From Aradus depressus (lineage: Eukaryota > Arthropoda > Insecta > Hemiptera > Aradidae), in contig OY759217.1 of assembly GCA_963662175.1 (NCBI GenBank), forward strand, positions 6,078,562-6,142,561: a stretch of 64,000 nt of DNA, in the 5' to 3' direction. A program made the translations under genes and the position numbers. Positions within the stretch are counted from its first letter, which is position 1. Every line of letters begins with the position of its first letter. Of the stretch, positions 41,395-55,100 are shown piece after piece. The notes under the pieces are model-generated. The model did no database searches, was not told the DNA's origin, and saw only the letters and a program-made list of their open reading frames with translations.

Positions 41395-44300
41395 GAAAGT
41401 AAAGTAAGTATGAGGTTACTGGAGGGACACCCAAGAGGACAGAGAAGAGAGACCCCGCTTACATTGGCTGAAGGGCAACCACAGAACGATTGATGTGAGA
41501 AGGTGGAGACGGCAGGCCCAGGTTCTACAAGGACCGTAGCACCAGGGAAACTAAAGTAAGTATGAGGTTACTGGAGGGACACCCAGGAGGACAGAAAAGA
41601 AGAGGGAGACCCCACATACATTGGCTGAAGGGCACCTCAGAACGATGGGTGTGAGAAGGAGGAGACAGACGGCAGGCCCAGGTTCAACAAGGACCGTAGT
41701 GCCAAAGAAAATAAAGTAAGTATGAGGTTACTGGAGGGACACCAAGGAGAACAGAGAAGAGAGACCCCGCTTACATTGGCTGAAGGGCACCTGAGAACGA
41801 TGAGTGTGAGAAGGTGGAGACGGCAGGCCCAGGTTCTACGAGGACCGTAGCATCTGGGAAAGTAAAGTAAGTATGAGGTTACTGGAGGGACACCCAGGAG
41901 GACAGAGAAGAAGAGGGAGACCCCGCTTACATTGGCTGAAGGGCACCTCAGAACGATGGGTGTGAGAAGGTGGAGACGGCAGGCCCAGGTTCTACAATGA
42001 CCGTAGCACCAGGGATAGTAAAGTAAGTATGAGGTTACTGGAGGGACACCCAGGAGGACGAAGAAGAGAGACCCCGCTTACATTGGCTGAAGGGCACATC
42101 AGAACGATGAGTGTGAGAAGGTGGAGACGGCAGGCCCAGGTTCTACAAGAACCGTAGCACCTGGGAAAGTAAAGTAAGTATGAGGTTACTGGAGGAACAC
42201 CCAGGAGAACAGAGAAGAGAGACCCCGCATAAATTGGCTGAAGGGCACCTTTAGAACGATGGGTGTGAGAAGGTGGAGACGGCAGGCCCAGGTTCTACAA
42301 GGAGCGTAGCACCAGGGAAAGTAAAGTAAGTATGAGGTTAATGGAGGGCCACCCAGGAGGACAGAGAAGAAGAGGTAGACCCCGCTTACATTGGCTGAAG
42401 GGCACCTCAGAACGATGGGTGTGGGAAGGTGGAGACGGCAGGCCCAGGTTCTACAATGACCGTAGCATCAGGGATAGTAAAGTAAGTATGAGGTTAATGG
42501 AGGGACACCCAGGAGAACAGAGAAGAGAGACCCCGCTTACATTGGCTGAAGGGCACCTCAGAACGATGAGTGTGAGAAGGTGGAGACGGCAGGCCCAGGT
42601 TCTACGAGGACCGTAGCATCTGGGAAAGTAAAGTAAGTATGAGGTTACTGGAGGGACACCCAAGAGGACAGAGAAGAGAGACCCCGCTTACATTGGCTGA
42701 AAGGCACCTCAGAACGATGAGTGTGAGAAGGTGGAGACGGCAGGCCCAGGTTCTACAAGGACCGTTGCACCTGGGAAAGTAAAGTAAGTATGAGGTTACT
42801 GGAGGGACACCCAGGAGAACAGAGAAGAGAGACCCCGCTTACATTGGCTGAAGGGCAACCACAGAACGATTGATGTGAGAAGGTGGAGACGGCAGGCCCA
42901 GGTTCTGCAAGGACCGTAGCAGCAGGGAAAGTAAAGTAAGTATGAGGTTAATGGAGGGACACCCAGGAGAACCGAGAAGAAGAGGGTGACCCCGATTACA
43001 TTGGCTGAAGGGCACCTCAGAACGATGGGTGCGAGAAGGTGGAGACGGCAGGCCCAGGTTCTACAGGACCGTAGCACCAGGGAAAGTAAAGTAAGTATGA
43101 GGTTACTGGAGGGACACCCAAGAGGACAGAGAAGAGAGACCCCGCTTACATTGGCTGAAGGGCAACCACAGAACGATTGATGTGAGAAGGTGGAGACGGC
43201 AGGCCCAGGTTCTACAAGGACCGTAGCACCAGGGAAACTAAAGTAAGTATGAGGTTACTGGAGGGACACCCAGGAGGACAGAAAAGAAGAGGGAGACCCC
43301 ACATACATTGGCTGAAGGGCACCTCAGAACGATGGGTGTGAGAAGGTGGAGACAGACGGCAGGCCCAGGTTCAACAAGGACCGTAGTGCCAAAGAAAATA
43401 AAGTAAGTATGAGGTTACTGGAGGGACACCAAGGAGAACAGAGAAGAGAGACCCCGCTTACATTGGCTGAAGGGCACCTCAGAACGATGAGTATGAGAAG
43501 GTGGAGACGGCAGGCCCAGGTTCTACGAGGACCGTAGCATCTGGGAAAGTAAAGTAAGTATGAGGTTACTGGAGGGACACCCAGGAGGACAGAGAAGAAG
43601 AGGGAGACCCCGCTTACATTGGCTGAAGGGCACCTCAGAACGATGGGTGTGAGAAGGTGGAGACGGCAGGCCCAGGTTCTACAATGACCGTAGCACCAGG
43701 GATAGTAAAGTAAGTATGAGGTTACTGGAGGGACACCCAGGAGGACGAAGAAGAGAGACCCCGCTTACATTGGCTGAAGGGCACATCAGAACGATGAGTG
43801 TGAGAAGGTGGAGACGGCAGGCCCAGGTTCTACAAGAACCGTAGCACCTGGGAAAGTAAAGTAAGTATGAGGTTACTGGAGGAACACCCAGGAGAACAGA
43901 GAAGAGAGACCCCGCATAAATTGGCTGAAGGGCACCTTTAGAACGATGGGTGTGAGAAGGTGGAGACGGCAGGCCCAGGTTCTACAAGGAGCGTAGCACC
44001 AGGGAAAGTAAAGTAAGTATGAGGTTAATGGAGGGCCACCCAGGAGGACAGAGAAGAAGAGGTAGACCCCGCTTACATTGGCTGAAGGGCACCTCAGAAC
44101 GATGGGTGTGGGAAGGTGGAGACGGCAGGCCCAGGTTCTACAATGACCGTAGCATCAGGGATAGTAAAGTAAGTATGAGGTTACTGGAGGGACACCCAGG
44201 AGAACCGAGAAGAAGAGGGAGACCCCGATTACATTGGCTGAATGGCACCTCAGAACGATGGGTGCGAGAGTGTGGAGACGGCAGGCCCAGGTTCTACAGG

Positions 44301-47300
44301 ACCGTAGCACCAGGGAAAGTAAAGTAAGTATGAGGTTACTGGAGGGACACCCAAGAGGACAGAGAAGAGAGACCCCGCTTACATTGGCTGAAGGGCAACC
44401 ACAGAACGATTGATGTGAGAAGGTGGAGACGGCAGGCCCAGGTTCTACAAGGACCGTAGCACCAGGGAAAGTAAAGTAAGTATGAGGTTACTGGAGGGAC
44501 ACCCAAGAGGACAGAGAAGAGAGACCCCGCTTACATTGGCTGAAGGGCAACCACAGAACGATTGATGTGAGAAGGTGGAGACGGCAGGCCCAGGTTCTAC
44601 AAGGACCGTAGCACCAGGGAAACTAAAGTAAGTATGAGGTTACTGGAGGGACACCCAGGAGGACAGAAAAGAAGAGGGAGACCCCACATACATTGGCTGA
44701 AGGGCACCTCAGAACGATGGGTGTGAGAAGGTGGAGACAGACGGCAGGCCCAGGTTCAACAAGGACCGTAGTGCCAAAGAAAATAAAGTAAGTATGAGGT
44801 TACTGGAGGGACACCAAGGAGAACAGAGAAGAGAGACCCCGCTTACATTGGCTGAAGGGCACCTGAGAACGATGAGTGTGAGAAGGTGGAGACGGCAGGC
44901 CCAGGTTCTACGAGGACCGTAGCATCTGGGAAAGTAAAGTAAGTATGAGGTTACTGGAGGGACACCCAGGAGGACAGAGAAGAAGAGGGAGACCCCGCTT
45001 ACATTGGCTGAAGGGCACCTCAGAACGATGGGTGTGAGAAGGTGGAGACGGCAGGCCCAGGTTCTACAATGACCGTAGCACCAGGGATAGTAAAGTAAGT
45101 ATGAGGTTACTGGAGGGACACCCAGGAGGACGAAGAAGAGAGACCCCGCTTACATTGGCTGAAGGGCACATCAGAACGATGAGTGTGAGAAGGTGGAGAC
45201 GGCAGGCCCAGGTTCTACAAGAACCGTAGCACCTGGGAAAGTAAAGTAAGTATGAGGTTACTGGAGGAACACCCAGGAGAACAGAGAAGAGAGACCCCGC
45301 ATAAATTGGCTGAAGGGCACCTTTAGAACGATGGGTGTGAGAAGGTGGAGACGGCAGGCCCAGGTTCTACAAGGAGCGTAGCACCAGGGAAAGTAAAGTA
45401 AGTATGAGGTTAATGGAGGGCCACCCAGGAGGACAGAGAAGAAGAGGTAGACCCCGCTTACATTGGCTGAAGGGCACCTCAGAACGATGGGTGTGGGAAG
45501 GTGGAGACGGCAGGCCCAGGTTCTACAATGACCGTAGCATCAGGGATAGTAAAGTAAGTATGAGGTTACTGGAGGGACACCCAGGAGAACAGAGAAGAGA
45601 GACCCCGCTTACATTGGCTGAAGGGCACCTCAGAACGATGAGTGTGAGAAGGTGGAGACGGCAGGCCCAGGTTCTACGAGGACCGTAGCATCTGGGAAAG
45701 TAAAGTAAGTATGAGGTTACTGGAGGGACACCCAAGAGGACAGAGAAGAGAGACCCCGCTTACATTGGCTGAAGGGCACCTCAGAACGATGAGTGTGAGA
45801 AGGTGGAGACGGCAGGCCCAGGTTCTACAAGGACCGTTGCACCTGGGAAAGTAAAGTAAGTATGAGGTTACTGGAGGGACACCCAGGAGAACAGAGAAGA
45901 GAGACCCCGCTTACATTGGCTGAAGGGCAACCACAGAACGATTGATGTGAGAAGGTGGAGACGGCAGGCCCAGGTTCTGCAAGGACCGTAGCAGCAGGGA
46001 AAGTAAAGTAAGTATGAGGTTAATGGAGGGACACCCAGGAGAACCGAGAAGAAGAGGGTGACCCCGATTACATTGGCTGAAGGGCACCTCAGAACGATGG
46101 GTGCGAGAAGGTGGAGACGGCAGGCCCAGGTTCTACAGGACCGTAGCACCAGGGAAAGTAAAGTAAGTATGAGGTTACTGGAGGGACACCCAAGAGGACA
46201 GAGAAGAGAGACCCCGCTTACATTGGCTGAAGGGCAACCACAGAACGATTGATGTGAGAAGGTGGAGACGGCAGGCCCAGGTTCTACAAGGACCGTAGCA
46301 CCAGGGAAACTAAAGTAAGTATGAGGTTACTGGAGGGACACCCAGGAGGACAGAAAAGAAGAGGGAGACCCCACATACATTGGCTGAAGGGCACCTCAGA
46401 ACGATGGGTGTGAGAAGGTGGAGACAGACGGCAGGCCCAGGTTCAACAAGGACCGTAGTGCCAAAGAAAATAAAGTAAGTATGAGGTTACTGGAGGGACA
46501 CCAAGGAGAACAGAGAAGAGAGACCCCGCTTACATTGGCTGAAGGGCACCTCAGAACGATGAGTATGAGAAGGTGGAGACGGCAGGCCCAGGTTCTACGA
46601 GGACCGTAGCATCTGGGAAAGTAAAGTAAGTATGAGGTTACTGGAGGGACACCCAGGAGGACAGAGAAGAAGAGGGAGACCCCGCTTACATTGGCTGAAG
46701 GGCACCTCAGAACGATGGGTGTGAGAAGGTGGAGACGGCAGGCCCAGGTTCTACAATGACCGTAGCACCAGGGATAGTAAAGTAAGTATGAGGTTACTGG
46801 AGGGACACCCAGGAGGACGAAGAAGAGAGACCCCGCTTACATTGGCTGAAGGGCACATCAGAACGATGAGTGTGAGAAGGTGGAGACGGCAGGCCCAGGT
46901 TCTACAAGAACCGTAGCACCTGGGAAAGTAAAGTAAGTATGAGGTTACTGGAGGAACACCCAGGAGAACAGAGAAGAGAGACCCCGCATAAATTGGCTGA
47001 AGGGCACCTTTAGAACGATGGGTGTGAGAAGGTGGAGACGGCAGGCCCAGGTTCTACAAGGAGCGTAGCACCAGGGAAAGTAAAGTAAGTATGAGGTTAA
47101 TGGAGGGCCACCCAGGAGGACAGAGAAGAAGAGGTAGACCCCGCTTACATTGGCTGAAGGGCACCTCAGAACGATGGGTGTGGGAAGGTGGAGACGGCAG
47201 GCCCAGGTTCTACAATGACCGTAGCATCAGGGATAGTAAAGTAAGTATGAGGTTACTGGAGGGACACCCAGGAGAACCGAGAAGAAGAGGGAGACCCCGA

Positions 47301-47535
47301 TTACATTGGCTGAATGGCACCTCAGAACGATGGGTGCGAGAGTGTGGAGACGGCAGGCCCAGGTTCTACAGGACCGTAGCACCAGGGAAAGTAAAGTAAG
47401 TATGAGGTTACTGGAGGGACACCCAAGAGGACAGAGAAGAGAGACCCCGCTTACATTGGCTGAAGGGCAACCACAGAACGATTGATGTGAGAAGGTGGAG
47501 ACGGCAGGCCCAGGTTCTACAAGGACCGTAGCACC
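41395..47535 (+). repeat. Adjacent 3072-bp duplication (20 units), itself built of 1687 + 1385 bp
   Basis: Positions 42332, 42986, 43346 and 44019 recur 3072 bp later (45404, 46058, 46418, 47091). Within it, 42332 to 44019 is 1687 bp and 44019 to 45404 is 1385 bp. Shared private variants are GACACCAAGGAGAAC, GTTAATGGAGGGCCACC, AGAGGTAGACC and GCGAGAGTGTGGAG. Confidence 0.9.
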
Positions 47536-50500
47536 AGGGAAACTAAAGTAAGTATGAGGTTACTGGAGGGACACCCAGGAGAACAGAGAAGAGAGACTCC
47601 GCATAAATTGGCTGAAGGGCACCTCAGAACGATGGGTGTGAGAAGGTGGAGACGGCAGGCCCAGGTTCTACAAGGACCGTAGCACCAGGGAAAGTAAAGT
47701 AAGTATGAGGTTACTGGAGGGACACCCAGGAGGACAGAGAAGAAGAGGGAGACCCCGCTTAAATTGGCTGAAGGGCACCTCAGAACGATGGGTGTGAGAA
47801 GGTGGAGACAGACGGCAGGCCCAGGTTCTACAAGGACCGTAGTGTCAAAGAAAATAAAGTAAGTATGAGGTTACTGGAGGCACACCCAGGAGAACAGAGA
47901 AGAGAGACCCCGCTTACATTGGCTGAAGGGCACCTCAGAACGATGAGTGTGAGAAGGTGGAGACGGCAGGCCCAGGTTCTACAAGGACCGTTGCACCTGG
48001 GAAAATAAAGTAAGTATGAGGTTACTGGAGGGACACCCAGGATAACAGAGAAGAGAGACCCCGCTTACATTGGCTGAAGGGCAACCACAGAACGATTGAT
48101 GTGAGAAGGTGGAGACGGCAGGCCCAGGTTCTACAAGGACCGTAGCAGCAGGGAAAGTAAAGTAAGTATGAGGTTACTGGAGGGACACCCAGGAGAACCG
48201 AGAAGAAGAGGGTGACCCCGATTGCATTGGCTGAAGGGCTCCTCAGAACGATGGGTGCGAGAAGGTGGAGACGGCAGGCCCAGGTTCTACAGGACCGTAG
48301 CACCAGGGAAAGTAAAGTAAGTATGAGGTTACTGGAGGGACACCCAAGAGGACAGAGAAGAGAGACCCCGCTTACATTGGCTGAAGGGCAACCACAGAAC
48401 GATTGATGTGAGAAGGTGGAGACGGCAGGCCCAGGTTCTACAAGGACCGTAGCACCAGGGAAACTAAAGTAAGTATGAGGTTACTGAAGGGACACCCAGG
48501 AAGACAGAGAAGAAGAGGGAGACCCCACATACATTGGCTGAAGGGCACCTCAGAACGATGGGTGTGAGAAGGTGGAGACAGACGGCAGGCCCAGGTTCAA
48601 CAAGGACCGTAGTGCCAAAGAAAATAAAGTAAGTATGAGGTTACTGGAGGGACACCCAGGAGAACAGAGAAGAGAGACCCCGCTTACATTGGCTGAAGGG
48701 CACCTCAGAACGATGAGTGTGAGAAGGTGGAGACGGCAGGCCCAGGTTCTACGAGGACCGTATCATCTGGGAAAGTAAAGTAAGTATGAGGTTACTGGAG
48801 GGACACCCAGGAGGACAGAGAAGAGAGACTCCGCATAAATTGGCTGAAGGGCACCTCAGAACGATGGGTGTGAGAAGGTGGAGACGGCAGGCCCAGGTTC
48901 TACAATGACCGTAGCACCAGGGATAGTAAAGTAAGTATGAGGTTACTGGAGGGACACCCAGGAGGACATAGAAGAGAGACCCCGCTTACATTGGCTGAAG
49001 GGCACCTCAGAACGATGAGTGTGAGAAGGTGGAGACGGCAGGCCCAGGTTCTACAAGAACCGTAGCACCTGGGAAAGTAAAGTAAGTATGAGGTTACTGG
49101 AGGGACACCCAGGAGAACAGAGAAGAGAGACCCCGCATAAATTGGCTGAAGGGCACCTTTAGAACGATGGGTGTGAGAAGGTGGAGACGGCAGGCCCAGG
49201 TTCTACAAGGAGCGTAGCACCAGGGAAAGTAAAGTAAGTATGAGGTTACTGGAGGGACACCCAGGAGGACAGAGAAGAAGAGGGAGACCCCGCTTACATT
49301 GGCTGAAGGGCACCTCAGAACGATGGGTGTGAGAAGGTGGAGACGGCAGGCCCAGGTTCCACAATGACCGTAGCATCAGGGATAGTAAAGTAAGTATGAG
49401 GTTACTGGAGGGACAGCCAGGAGAACAGAGAAGAGAGACTCCGCTTACATTGGCTGAAGGGCAACCACAGAACGATTGATGTGAGAAGGTGGAGACGGCA
49501 GGCCCAGGTTCTACAAGAACCGTAGCACCTGGGAAAGTAAAGTAAGTATGAGGTTACTGGAGGAACACCCAGGAGAACAGAGAAGAGAGACCCCGCATAA
49601 ATTGGCTGAAGGGCACCTTTAGAACGATGGGTGTGAGAAGGTGGAGACGGCAGGCCCAGGTTCTACAAGGAGCGTAGCACCAGGGAAAGTAAAGTAAGTA
49701 TGAGGTTAATGGAGGGCCACCCAGGAGGACAGAGAAGAAGAGGTAGACCCCGCTTACATTGGCTGAAGGGCACCTCAGAACGATGGGTGTGGGAAGGTGG
49801 AGACGGCAGGCCCAGGTTCTACAATGACCGTAGCATCAGGGATAGTAAAGTAAGTATGAGGTTACTGGAGGGACACCCAGGAGAACCGAGAAGAAGAGGG
49901 AGACCCCGATTACATTGGCTGAATGGCACCTCAGAACGATGGGTGCGAGAGTGTGGAGACGGCAGGCCCAGGTTCTACAGGACCGTAGCACCAGGGAAAG
50001 TAAAGTAAGTATGAGGTTACTGGAGGGACACCCAAGAGGACAGAGAAGAGAGACCCCGCTTACATTGGCTGAAGGGCAACCACAGAACGATTGATGTGAG
50101 AAGGTGGAGACGGCAGGCCCAGGTTCTACAAGGACCGTAGCACCAGGGAAACTAAAGTAAGTATGAGGTTACTGGAGGGACACCCAGGAGAACAGAGAAG
50201 AGAGACTCCGCATAAATTGGCTGAAGGGCACCTCAGAACGATGGGTGTGAGAAGGTGGAGACGGCAGGCCCAGGTTCTACAAGGACCGTAGCACCAGGGA
50301 AAGTAAAGTAAGTATGAGGTTACTGGAGGGACACCCAGGAGGACAGAGAAGAAGAGGGAGACCCCGCTTAAATTGGCTGAAGGGCACCTCAGAACGATGG
50401 GTGTGAGAAGGTGGAGACAGACGGCAGGCCCAGGTTCTACAAGGACCGTAGTGTCAAAGAAAATAAAGTAAGTATGAGGTTACTGGAGGCACACCCAGGA

Positions 50501-52125
50501 GAACAGAGAAGAGAGACCCCGCTTACATTGGCTGAAGGGCACCTCAGAACGATGAGTGTGAGAAGGTGGAGACGGCAGGCCCAGGTTCTACAAGGACCGT
50601 TGCACCTGGGAAAATAAAGTAAGTATGAGGTTACTGGAGGGACACCCAGGATAACAGAGAAGAGAGACCCCGCTTACATTGGCTGAAGGGCAACCACAGA
50701 ACGATTGATGTGAGAAGGTGGAGACGGCAGGCCCAGGTTCTACAAGGACCGTAGCAGCAGGGAAAGTAAAGTAAGTATGAGGTTACTGGAGGGACACCCA
50801 GGAGAACCGAGAAGAAGAGGGTGACCCCGATTGCATTGGCTGAAGGGCTCCTCAGAACGATGGGTGCGAGAAGGTGGAGACGGCAGGCCCAGGTTCTACA
50901 GGACCGTAGCACCAGGGAAAGTAAAGTAAGTATGAGGTTACTGGAGGGACACCCAAGAGGACAGAGAAGAGAGACCCCGCTTACATTGGCTGAAGGGCAA
51001 CCACAGAACGATTGATGTGAGAAGGTGGAGACGGCAGGCCCAGGTTCTACAAGGACCGTAGCACCAGGGAAACTAAAGTAAGTATGAGGTTACTGAAGGG
51101 ACACCCAGGAAGACAGAGAAGAAGAGGGAGACCCCACATACATTGGCTGAAGGGCACCTCAGAACGATGGGTGTGAGAAGGTGGAGACAGACGGCAGGCC
51201 CAGGTTCAACAAGGACCGTAGTGCCAAAGAAAATAAAGTAAGTATGAGGTTACTGGAGGGACACCCAGGAGAACAGAGAAGAGAGACCCCGCTTACATTG
51301 GCTGAAGGGCACCTCAGAACGATGAGTGTGAGAAGGTGGAGACGGCAGGCCCAGGTTCTACGAGGACCGTATCATCTGGGAAAGTAAAGTAAGTATGAGG
51401 TTACTGGAGGGACACCCAGGAGGACAGAGAAGAGAGACTCCGCATAAATTGGCTGAAGGGCACCTCAGAACGATGGGTGTGAGAAGGTGGAGACGGCAGG
51501 CCCAGGTTCTACAATGACCGTAGCACCAGGGATAGTAAAGTAAGTATGAGGTTACTGGAGGGACACCCAGGAGGACATAGAAGAGAGACCCCGCTTACAT
51601 TGGCTGAAGGGCACCTCAGAACGATGAGTGTGAGAAGGTGGAGACGGCAGGCCCAGGTTCTACAAGAACCGTAGCACCTGGGAAAGTAAAGTAAGTATGA
51701 GGTTACTGGAGGGACACCCAGGAGAACAGAGAAGAGAGACCCCGCATAAATTGGCTGAAGGGCACCTTTAGAACGATGGGTGTGAGAAGGTGGAGACGGC
51801 AGGCCCAGGTTCTACAAGGAGCGTAGCACCAGGGAAAGTAAAGTAAGTATGAGGTTACTGGAGGGACACCCAGGAGGACAGAGAAGAAGAGGGAGACCCC
51901 GCTTACATTGGCTGAAGGGCACCTCAGAACGATGGGTGTGAGAAGGTGGAGACGGCAGGCCCAGGTTCCACAATGACCGTAGCATCAGGGATAGTAAAGT
52001 AAGTATGAGGTTACTGGAGGGACAGCCAGGAGAACAGAGAAGAGAGACTCCGCTTACATTGGCTGAAGGGCAACCACAGAACGATTGATGTGAGAAGGTG
52101 GAGACGGCAGGCCCAGGTTCTACAA
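46905..52125 (+). repeat. Adjacent 2609-bp duplication (17 units)
   Basis: Positions 47091, 47802, 48022, 48212 and 48572 recur 2609 bp later. Shared private variants are CTGGAGGCACACCC, CCAGGATAACAG, GATTGCATTGGC, GGGCTCCTCAG and CCGTATCATCTGG. A further partial copy, shifted 2150 bp, lies at about 52561-53165. Confidence 0.9.
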
Positions 52126-55100
52126 GGACCGTAGCACCAGGGAAACTAAAGTAAGTATGAGGTTACTGGAGGGACACCCAGGAGAACAGAGAAGAGAGAC
52201 TCCGCATAAATTGGCTGAAGGGCACCTCAGAACGATGGGTGTGAGAAGGTGGAGACGGCAGGCCCAGGTTCTACAAGGACCGTAGCACCAGGGAAAGTAA
52301 AGTAAGTATGAGGTTACTGGAGGGACACCCAGGAGGACAGAGAAGAAGAGGGAGACCCCGCTTACATTGGCTGAAGGGCACCTCAGAACGATGGGTGTGA
52401 GAAGGTGGAGACGGCAGGCCCAGGTTCTACGAGGACCGTAGCATCTGGGAAAGTAAAGTAAGTATGAGGTTACTGGAGGGACACACAGGAGGACACAGAA
52501 GAAGAGGGAGACCCCGCTTACATTGGCTGAAGGGCACCTCAGAACGATGGGTGTGAGAAGGTGGAGACAGACGGCAGGCCCAGGTTCTACAAGGACCGTA
52601 GTGTCAAAGAAAATAAAGTAAGTATGAGGTTACTGGAGGGACACCCAGGAGAACAGAGAAGAGAGACCCCGCTTACATTGGCTGAAGGGCACCTCAGAAC
52701 GATGAGTGTGAGAAGGTGGAGACGGCAGGCCCAGGTTCTACAAGGACCGTTGCACCTGGGAAAATAAAGTAAGTATGAGGTTACTGGAGGGACACCCAGG
52801 ATAACAGAGAAGAGAGACCCCGCTTACATTGGCTGAATGGCAACCACAGAACGATTGATGTGAGAAGGTGGAGACGGCAGGCCCTGGTTCTACAAGGACC
52901 GTAGCAGCAGGGAAAGTAAAGTAAGTATGAGGTTACTGGAGGGACACCCAGGAGAACCGAGAAGAAGAGGGTGACCCCGATTACATTGGCTGAAGGGCAC
53001 CTCAGAACGATGGGTGCGAGAAGGTGGAGACGGCAGGCCCAGGTTCTACAGGACCGTAGCACCAGGGAAAGTAAAGTAAGTATGAGGTTACTGGAGGGTC
53101 ACCCAAGAGGACAGAGAAGAGAGACCCCGCTTACATTGGCTGAAGGGCAACCACAGAACGATTGATGTGAGAAGGTGGAGACGGCAGGCCCAGGTTCTAC
53201 AAGGACCGTAGTCCCAAAGAAAATAAAGTAAGTATGAGGTTACTGGAGGGACACCCAGGAGAACAGAGAAGAGAGACCCCGCTTACATTGGCGGAAGGGC
53301 ACCTCAGAACGATGAGTGTGAGAAGGTGGAGACGGCAGGCCCAGGTTCTACGAGGACCGTAGCATCTGGGAAAGTAAAGTAAGTATGAGGTTACTGGAGG
53401 GACACCCAGGAGAACAGAGAAGAGAGACTCCGCATAAATTGGCTGAAGGGCACCTCAGAACGATGGGTGTGAGAAGGTGGAGACGGCAGGCCCAGGTTCT
53501 ACAAGGACCGTAGAACCAGGGAAAGTAAAGTAAGTATGAGGTTACTGGAGGGACACCCAGGAGGACAGAGGAGAAGAGGGAGACCCCGCTTACATTGGCT
53601 GAAGGGCACTTCAGAACGATGGGTGTGAGAAGGTGGAGACGGCAGGCCCAGGTTCTACAATGACCGAAGCACCAGGGATAGTAAAGTAAGTATGAGGTTA
53701 CTGGAGGGACACCCAGGAGAACAGAGAAGAGAGACCCCGCTTACATTGGCTGAAGGGCACCTCAGAACGATGAGTGTGAGAAGGTGGAGACGGCAGGCCC
53801 AGGTTCTACAAGGACCGTAGCACCTGGGAAAGTAAAGTAAGTATGGGGTTACTGGAGGGACACCCAGGAGAACAGAGAAGAGAGACCCCGCATAAATTTG
53901 CTGAAGGACACCTCAGAACGATGGGTGTGAGAAGGTGGAGACGGCAGGCCCAGGTTCTACAAGGACCGTAGCACCAGGGAAAGTAAAGTAAGTATGAGGT
54001 TACTGGAGGGACACCCAGGAGGACAGAGAAGAGAGACCCCCCTTACATTGGCTGAAGGGCAACCACAGAACGATTGATGTGAGAAGGTGGAGACGGCAGG
54101 CCCAGGTTCTACAAGGACCGTAGCACCAGGGAAAATAAAGTAAGTATGAGTTTACTGGAGGGACACCCAGGAGAACAGAGAAGAGAGACCCCGCTTACTT
54201 TGGCTGAAGGGCACTTCAGAACGATGGGTGTGAGAAGGTGGAGACGGCAGGTCCAGGTTCTACAAGGACCGTAGTGCCAAAGAAAATAAAGTAAGTATGA
54301 GGTTACTGGAGGGACACCCAGGAGAACAAAGAAGAGAGACCCCGCTTACATTGACTGAAGGGCACCTCAGAACGATGAGTGATAGAAGGTGGAGACGACC
54401 GGCCCAGGTTCTACAAGGACCGTAGCACCTGGGAAAGTAAAGTAAGTATGAGGTTACTGGAGGGACACCCAGGGGAACAGAGAAGAGAGACCCCGCTCAC
54501 ATTGGCTGAAGGGCAACCACAGAACGATTGATGTGAGAAGGTGGAGACGGCAGGCCCAGGTTCTACAAGGCCCGTAGCACCAGGGAAAGTAAAGTAAGTA
54601 TGAGGTTACTGGAGGGACACCCAGGAGGACAGAGAAGAAGAGGGAGACCCCGCTTACATTGGCTGAAGGGCACCTCAGAACGATGGGTGTGAGAAGGTGG
54701 AGACGGCAGGCCCAGGTTCTACAAGGACCGTAGCACCAGGGAAAGTAAAGTATGTATGAGGTTACTGGAGGGACACCCTGGGGAACAGAGAAGAAGAGGG
54801 AGACCCCGATTACATTGGCTGAAGGGCACCTCAGAACGATGGGTGTGAGAAGATGGAGACGGCAGGCCCAGGTTCTACAAGGACCGTAGCACCAGGGAAA
54901 GTGAAGTAAATATGAGGTTACTGGAGGGACACCCAGGGGAACAGAGAAGAAGAGGGAGACCCCGATTACATTGGCTGAAGGGCCCCTCAGAACGATGGGT
55001 GTGAGAAGATGGAGACGGCAGGCCCAGGTTCTACAAGGACCGTAGCACCAGGGAAAGTGAAGTAAATATGAGGTTACTGGAGGGATACCCAGAAGAACAG

